A DNA stretch of 64,000 nt from Ryuthela nishihirai. Lineage: Eukaryota; Arthropoda; Arachnida; Araneae; Heptathelidae. The DNA lies in contig JAWZYU010000024.1 of assembly GCA_038380435.1 (NCBI GenBank), positions 54,584,613-54,648,612 on the forward strand, written 5' to 3'. Shown here piece after piece: positions 59,043 through 64,000 of this stretch. Numbering within the stretch: position 1 is the stretch's first letter; each line of letters starts with the position of its first letter. The notes below the pieces were generated by a model. It ran no database searches. It saw only the letters and a list, made by a program, of their open reading frames with translations, and was not told the DNA's origin. The position numbers were made by a program, and so were the translations under genes.

Positions 59043-59421
59043 GGGTTGGGTTGTTTTACCTCTGAGCGGCACTTTTTTGCACACCATGGGCTAAATGGCC
59101 AGGTCACATGGACCCCAAAGGCTCAGAGAAGGTTGGGGGAGGGAACACACTGGAACACCTGTTGGGGAGACAGATGGTAGCCTCCCGTCAAGGCCATCCA
59201 GCATGTTCTTTAACTTGCACAGGGTATGGCTCTCCCACACACGGAACCACGCTTAACGTCCGATCCGACGGACGGTGGCCTTTCCAAGCCCATTGGTGTC
59301 CCCTACTGACCGTGGGCAGGGCGGGGAATTTTGCAGAGATAAATCTCAACGCTGACCCAGCTGGGACTCGAACCTGGGAACTACAAGCCTGGCGCGCTAC
59401 CGACTGAGCCACCCCCGCCCC
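59043..59421 (-). mobile_element. SINE-A in the right arm
   Basis: A reversed SINE-A from GGGTTGGGTTGTTTTACC to CTGAGCCACCCCCGCCCC. Target duplication TGCGTGTTCTAA at 59,031-59,042 and 59,422-59,433. A small deletion in the anticodon/T-arm region. It separates the spacer from the outer arm. Confidence 0.95.
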
Positions 59422-60569
59422 TGCGTGTTCTAAAGCGGGTCTTTTATGTCACCCATACAGATCAGACCATATTACCCTTCAGTATTTTTCAGAATTACGA
59501 ATTTGTTTTTAAAACAAAGCTTTTTTGTTTTCATTTTAATTTTTTTAACCCAATAGCATTTTTTTTTTTCATTTTCTGCGGGACAGTCTTTTAAAACAGT
59601 TACTGTGGGATAGTCCTTAAAAGGGGGGCGGAACTTTTGCTAAGAGTTTTAATTAAAGGTTTTTTAAGAAAGGACTTTTTGATGAATAACGGATTTATCG
59701 AAGATGACCGCCAAAGGGATGAGTGGGATACATTGAACGTTGCGATCAACATTCGTAATTGCTGAGCAAACTTACGAATTATTATTCAGAGACTTCGATT
59801 CCCCGTTTGGAAATTTTTGTAGAACGCTTCAGATTGTAAAACCATCCATCAGTAAAATGGTTCCCGGTACGGGTGAGATACTGAACACTTGTTTGCGAAA
59901 TGCACGTTGTAGGACTTAAATGAAGGTCGAATTCACAAAATATGGGACTCTATTTTTGAGGATTGCATCAGCCATTCTGAGAGGATGCCACCGAAAGTTT
60001 AGACTTGGCAAATTTCAGATGAGGGTAGAAATCAAGGGACTTATTCGGGAGTTTGTGGTCGGTGAGGGGGGAATTTAATAGAGGGGGCAGAACTTTTAAT
60101 AAGAAGTGTTTTTTAATGAGGGGAAAGGCAGTTTTGATGTTTAATTAATAAACAATAAAAATTCGCAATAAATACAGGGAATATACAACTACCACTTTAA
60201 AGTATAAAAATATTTGGGAGGTGTTTTTTAATGGGGGGGTTGCAAAAATTGAAAAAATTACGACTAAAATTAAGAGCTTTTCTAAATATAGTACTCATAA
60301 TGTACACTAGGACGCCACGGGCTTTTAATAATGGGGGAGGAAATTTTAATAAGGGTTTTTTTAATGAGGGGGGGAGTAAAAATTGGGAATAACTTCAGTT
60401 AAAATAGAGGGCTTTTCTAAATAGAGTACTCATACATTAAATGGCACCACAGGTTTTTAATAAAGGGGATTAATTATGAATATTAATAAGGAGCCAGTGA
60501 CGTCATATCACGTGACCAGAAGGGGCGGGTTCTGTGACGTTATACCACTAATTACGCTAGGGTGCGACT
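59422..60569. repeat. Right inverted arm, outer part
   Basis: Reverse complement of 40,956-41,870. It matches the ATGGCTGATGC/GCATCAGCCAT block, two of the about 135-bp subunits, and ends near GCTAGGGTGCGACT. It keeps about 400 bases (around 59,640-60,060) that are shortened on the left. A palindromic TGACGTCA (60,498-60,505) and CACGTG (60,509-60,514) lie near the terminus; the left end has TGACGTCG. Confidence 0.8.
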
Positions 60570-61747
60570 ACAGTACTTCAACTTATTTGATCCAAAGTGG
60601 AGGTGAAGTAGTGTAGAGGTGAAATAGTTCGGCATATTGAAGGTGCTTAATTGATATAGATCTATTAAGCACCTTATCTTCAATATGCGAACAATCCAGA
60701 TAGTGGTGATGCCATCGGTACTCCAAATGTTTGATGGTAAACAGTTCCATTGCTCTGAAAGCAAGCATTCTCTGTGACGAACTCGATAGCACATAGAGTA
60801 CCGCATATTTCTGCAGTAATCGGCTTGCCACTTTTCTCCAGTACCTTTCAATAATGTGGAGTGCAACTTTACGAAGCGTGTTGGCTTAAAATGATAGCAA
60901 TGCAGATATCAGTTGGCCAACATATTATGTTATCCAATTGCTTTGTGTCTAATACAATCAATTGATTTGATTTATTCGATGGTATTATACTTACGTCTTG
61001 TTTTTATGCCTTGGGTTATATGCATATCTAGTTTTTCTTTTCCTTGCACCTGGTGTTTGTGTTATAAGCCCTATATATTTGATAACGAATTATACATCCA
61101 ACCTCTGCCTGAGCTGATCAAAATGCCCCACCAAAAATTTTAGTTGCAAATTAATGCACTATATGCAGTGGCGACTGAGTATAGTCGTTTGTTTACACCA
61201 GCGTTTTGAAGCCCATATCTCTTGACACCATCTGAATAGTTCATTTACTGCGATACATCTCTAAAAAACACATTAATGTAAAAAAAAACTTTTTAAAAAG
61301 AAAAATGCATATATTCAATACTTGACACAAAAAATAAAAGTACAAATAATATACCATTATTCTTCAACCGAGATTTTCGTGATATACCTGGATATTACGA
61401 GGGCGAAACCCCATAGCTTAAACTAAATCATTACGAAAAATTTAATTTTAATTCCATCTCTAAACTACAATTATTTCACAAGATGTTGGTTGATGAATTT
61501 TATTTATAGAAATTTATTTGGTTAAAGTTCCATATTACATACAGGAATTGAATTACAGTTTAGACATATCTCTAGACAATAAGGGCGGCTGAATGCATTT
61601 TGACACCCTAGGCAACCCTTGTTTTTCCCTTCAATAAGACAACTTTGACGACCAGTGGTTTGTGTCGACTTTATATAAATTCTCTTAGGGAAAAAGAATC
61701 TTAACCTATATATATTTCAATAGACGCTGTTTGTGAAAAGTTTTAAC
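60570..61747. other. Intergenic, between the Polinton-like element and the mRpL22 exon
   Basis: A short inverted pair (TTGAAGGTGCTTAAT near 60,637 and ATTAAGCACCTTATCTTCAA near 60,663) forms a hairpin. The minus-strand frames at 60,552-60,866 span it and are not recognised. Part of the stretch may be the 3' UTR of mRpL22; no strong poly(A) signal was fixed. Confidence 0.45.
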
Positions 61748-61965
61748 TTAAAGAGAGCCATCGATTCGACGTGACCTCAGTTCTTCAAGATATTCTCTGA
61801 GTTTTTCATTTCCTGTTAGTTCTGGAGTGTAGTAATGTTCAGGAGGTGGTCCTTCAACCAAACGAACAAAATAGTGGCAATACTTATATTCCACTTTTCC
61901 AAATCGCATTCGAGCATGCTTCCTCAAACCTTTAACGACAATTCCTTTTCCAACAAATGATTCGG
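61748..61965 (-). CDS. mRpL22: Mitochondrial ribosomal protein uL22m, last exon
   Basis: Read on the minus strand, a TTTTAG acceptor is followed by 2 + 216 bases ending in TAA (61,748-61,750), so the upstream intron is phase 1. The text includes ESFVGKGIVVKGLRKHARM, then YCHYFVRLVEGPPPE, and ends LREYLEELRSRRIDGSL. The block YCHYFV.LVEGPPP and the basic RSR tail are diagnostic of metazoan MRPL22, a large-subunit protein of the mitochondrial ribosome near the peptide exit tunnel. The upstream exons are not seen before 64,000 and probably lie beyond the window. The exon is intact. Confidence 0.9.
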
Positions 61966-62184
61966 CTAAAATGATAAAAGAAATTTATATTAAACATTCG
62001 GAAATACGAATTTTTTTAAATATACTGTTGATATGAAAATACTATTCTATAACTTAGATGTATATGTGAATTTTAACTACCAACAAAAATAATGCACTTT
62101 TAATTATCTACACTTTAAAGTTGTTAAGAGTTCATTACATTAACACTATAAAAAATCAATCAAAAAATTTAATAAGATATATAC

Positions 62185-62245
62185 GTTAGGTGTACCGAAA
62201 GTAACCCCTGTTAAATAAATAACGTCTTTACTGCAACCTTCTATA
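62185..62245. mobile_element. Possible mariner-like 3' remnant, split by SINE-A
   Basis: The sequence GGTGTACCGAAAGTAACCCC and that after the SINE (62,641-62,800) resemble the end of an arthropod mariner-type element. The minus-strand translation of the latter is protein-like (GDIDQTLLTHNFSELG). Low certainty. Confidence 0.3.
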
Positions 62246-62640
62246 GGGGGCGGGGGTGGCTCATTTTGTAGCGCGTAGGCCAACGCCAGGCTCGTAATCT
62301 GTAGTTCCCAGGTTCGAGTCCCAGCTGGGTCAGCGTTGAGATTTATCTCCGCAAAATTCCTCGCCCTGCCCACGGTCAGTAGGGGACACCAATGGGCTTG
62401 GAAAGGCCGCCGTCCGTCGGATGGGACGTTAAGCCGTGGCCCCGTGTGCGGGAGAGCCATACCCTGTGCACGTTAAAGAACACGCTGGATGGCCTTGACG
62501 GGAGGCTACCATCAGTCTCCCAACAGCTGTTCCAGTGGGTCCCCTCCGCCAACCTTCTCTGAGCCTTCGGGGTTCATGTGAGCTGGCCATTTAGCCCATG
62601 GTGTGCAAAAAAGTGCCGCTCAGAGGTAAAACAACAACAA
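62246..62640 (+). mobile_element. SINE-A with a small head insertion
   Basis: A SINE-A in which the A-box region reads GGCTCATTTTGTAGCGCG followed by an extra TAGGCCAAC before GCCAGGCTCG. The B box is intact. Target duplication CAACCTTCTAT at 62,234-62,244 and 62,641-62,651. It lies in the mRpL22 intron or flank. Confidence 0.95.
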
Positions 62641-62944
62641 CAACCTTCTATTCATTATAATAATCTCCGGTACAAGTGATGCATTTGCGCCACAGCTAAA
62701 CCCAAGCTCGGAAAAATTGTGGGTGAGCAGCGTCTGATCGATGTCCCCATCCAGTTTCCAGGAGCGTAATGATGGGAATACGGTTTGGGAGGTGGGGGGG
62801 TTGCAACTCGGAAATCAAATTTTGGAAACTGAGAAAATTAGTACTTGTATATATGTTTCTATAACAGCATAAATTATTAACATAAAAAAAGTAGATTGAT
62901 TTATATCAATTTATTATCATTAATATATTTTAACTTATATCGAG

Positions 62945-63261
62945 TTGGGTTGTTTTACCTCTGAGCGGCACTTTTTTGCACACCATGGGCTAAATGGCCA
63001 GGTCACACGGACCCCGAAAGCTCAGAGAAGGTTGGGGGAGGAGACCCACTGGAACAGCGGGTTCCCTGTTAGAAGACAGAGGGTAGCCTCCCGTCAAGGG
63101 TATTCTTTAACATGCACAGGGTATGGCTCTCCCGCACACGGGACTACGGTTTAACGTCCATCCGACGGACGGCGGTCTTTCCAAACCCAGCGGTGTCCCC
63201 TACTGACCGTTAGCAGGGCGAGGAATTTTGCGGAGATAAATCTCAACGCTGACCCAGCCCC
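62945..63261 (-). mobile_element. SINE-A, head deleted
   Basis: A reversed SINE-A from the tail to CGCTGACCCAGCCCC. Nearly all the tRNA-like head is missing, yet it is flanked by a perfect 12-bp duplication ACTTATATCGAG (62,933-62,944 and 63,262-63,273). It therefore integrated as a 5'-truncated copy. Confidence 0.93.
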
Positions 63262-63429
63262 ACTTATATCGAGTGTTTAATACTTGGATATCAATTTTAT
63301 TATTATTACATACAGATATCTTCGATGTATCGTTCAATTTAAAACTTAAATGCATCAGTGTCCTTAACATTTACATTCAAGTAACATACTAATTTAGCTT
63401 TGTCATGTGGTCATCTGCCAAAAATGACT

Positions 63430-64000
63430 CTTTAAACGTTCGTTTTTAAAATCTTGTTTATCATATTCAGGAATAATAGCATATTTTAATCCATAAGGCT
63501 GAGTAATATCACTTTATCAAATTCACCTTTAAAATTGTGAATAATTTTAACCATTCCATCATTACTCTTCTTACACCTAATTTTATTACTCTACCGTAAA
63601 ATCTTATCTTCGCTTTGATAAACATCATAACTAAAACTTTGTACTCTATTCTGAGTCTGAATCTTAGAATTATCCCTATAATCAAAGGAGCATTTAAATA
63701 AGTTAATTTGCTCACATGGCCCTATATTAGTGCTACTGATATCTCCACTTTTCCATCCAACAGCTTCAACAGAACAAAGCTTTTAATGGCATTGCCAATC
63801 TTACTTTCAACTTTGCCTTCTTCAGAAACTGAGACATTCACTAGATTTTGACAACTTACACTATTACCAATATGTACTTTTTCTAGGGATACATTCTTAT
63901 CGTAAATGAAGCAGTTCTCAGCATGATCAGTAACTATATTAATAGCATGTTCATTAGTATCATCTGCTAATGACACATCACTATTTAAAAATCTCTTACG
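63430..64000 (-). pseudogene. Degraded coding stretch, family unknown
   Basis: From the window edge the minus strand is open as SLADDTNEHAINIVTDHAEN and onward to a stop at 63,722. It then seems to continue in another frame with a lysine/asparagine-rich text (for example KCSFDYRDNSKIQ). The composition is protein-like but I recognise no domain. It may be a retrotransposon ORF or a relic of a host gene whose start is beyond the window. Confidence 0.35.

Larger units (their letters stand above)
40956..60569. mobile_element. Maverick/Polinton-like element with very long inverted ends
   Basis: A region of about 19.6 kb whose two sides are reverse complements. On the left, about 40,956-44,960 matches the right side between about 49,795 and 60,569 in the same (inverted) order. 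The right side is interrupted by about 6 kb of later insertions. Matching landmarks include ATTTTAACTGAAATTATTCC, GCAGAAAATG, TCAGCTAATTGTTTG, TTTCAACGGTTATTTCACAC and TCAAAGGAAGATGATGCA. The core between the arms encodes integrase and virion-type relics typical of Polintons. I see no protein-primed DNA polymerase B, packaging ATPase or Ulp1-like protease, so it is non-autonomous and decayed. The possible termini AGTCGCA / TGCGACT are tentative and a 6-bp target duplication was not found. Confidence 0.8.

Overview
This is a window of eukaryotic nuclear DNA: AT-rich, intron-dominated and heavily loaded with transposons. Two conserved host genes can be recognised. The plus strand carries the last five exons (5,624-35,260) of the alpha-type regulatory subunit of phosphorylase b kinase, ending in a CaaX box. 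The minus strand carries the last exon (61,748-61,965) of the mitochondrial ribosomal protein uL22m. The C-terminal exons of the kinase subunit look most like an arthropod (insect CG7766-type) protein, so I infer an arthropod, possibly a chelicerate. The species cannot be fixed from the sequence.

Layout. 0-35 kb: kinase gene with introns of 5-9 kb, filled with a tRNA-derived SINE family (SINE-A; several copies with clean target-site duplications), a second tRNA-headed family (SINE-B), four fragments of one RTE-like LINE, at least six degraded DDE/Tc1-mariner transposons, an AT-rich repeat (R2, three copies), a GC-rich unit of about 1.2 kb (R1, found in tandem), and palindromic MITEs. 35-41 kb: 3' flank of the kinase gene, with two unassigned ORFs. 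About 41-60.6 kb: a Maverick/Polinton-like element whose two ends are inverted repeats of unusual length (about 4 kb of matching sequence per side). Its core (45.1-49 kb) holds remnants of a PC4-like protein, a retroviral-type integrase with a chromodomain-like tail, and virion-protein-like ORFs. The right arm was later split by a nearly full-length RTE-like LINE, an R1 unit, a SINE-A and a hAT-type MITE. 60.6-64 kb: the ribosomal protein exon, two SINE-A copies and a degraded coding stretch.

The host exons are the only sequence likely to be under coding constraint. Almost every other long reading frame is a transposon relic with stops or frameshifts, or is spurious. The best candidates for something undescribed are R1, which occurs as tandem units inserted into three unrelated hosts, and the long-armed, polymerase-less Polinton with a PC4-like gene. 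All family assignments come from reading motifs by eye; no search was run.
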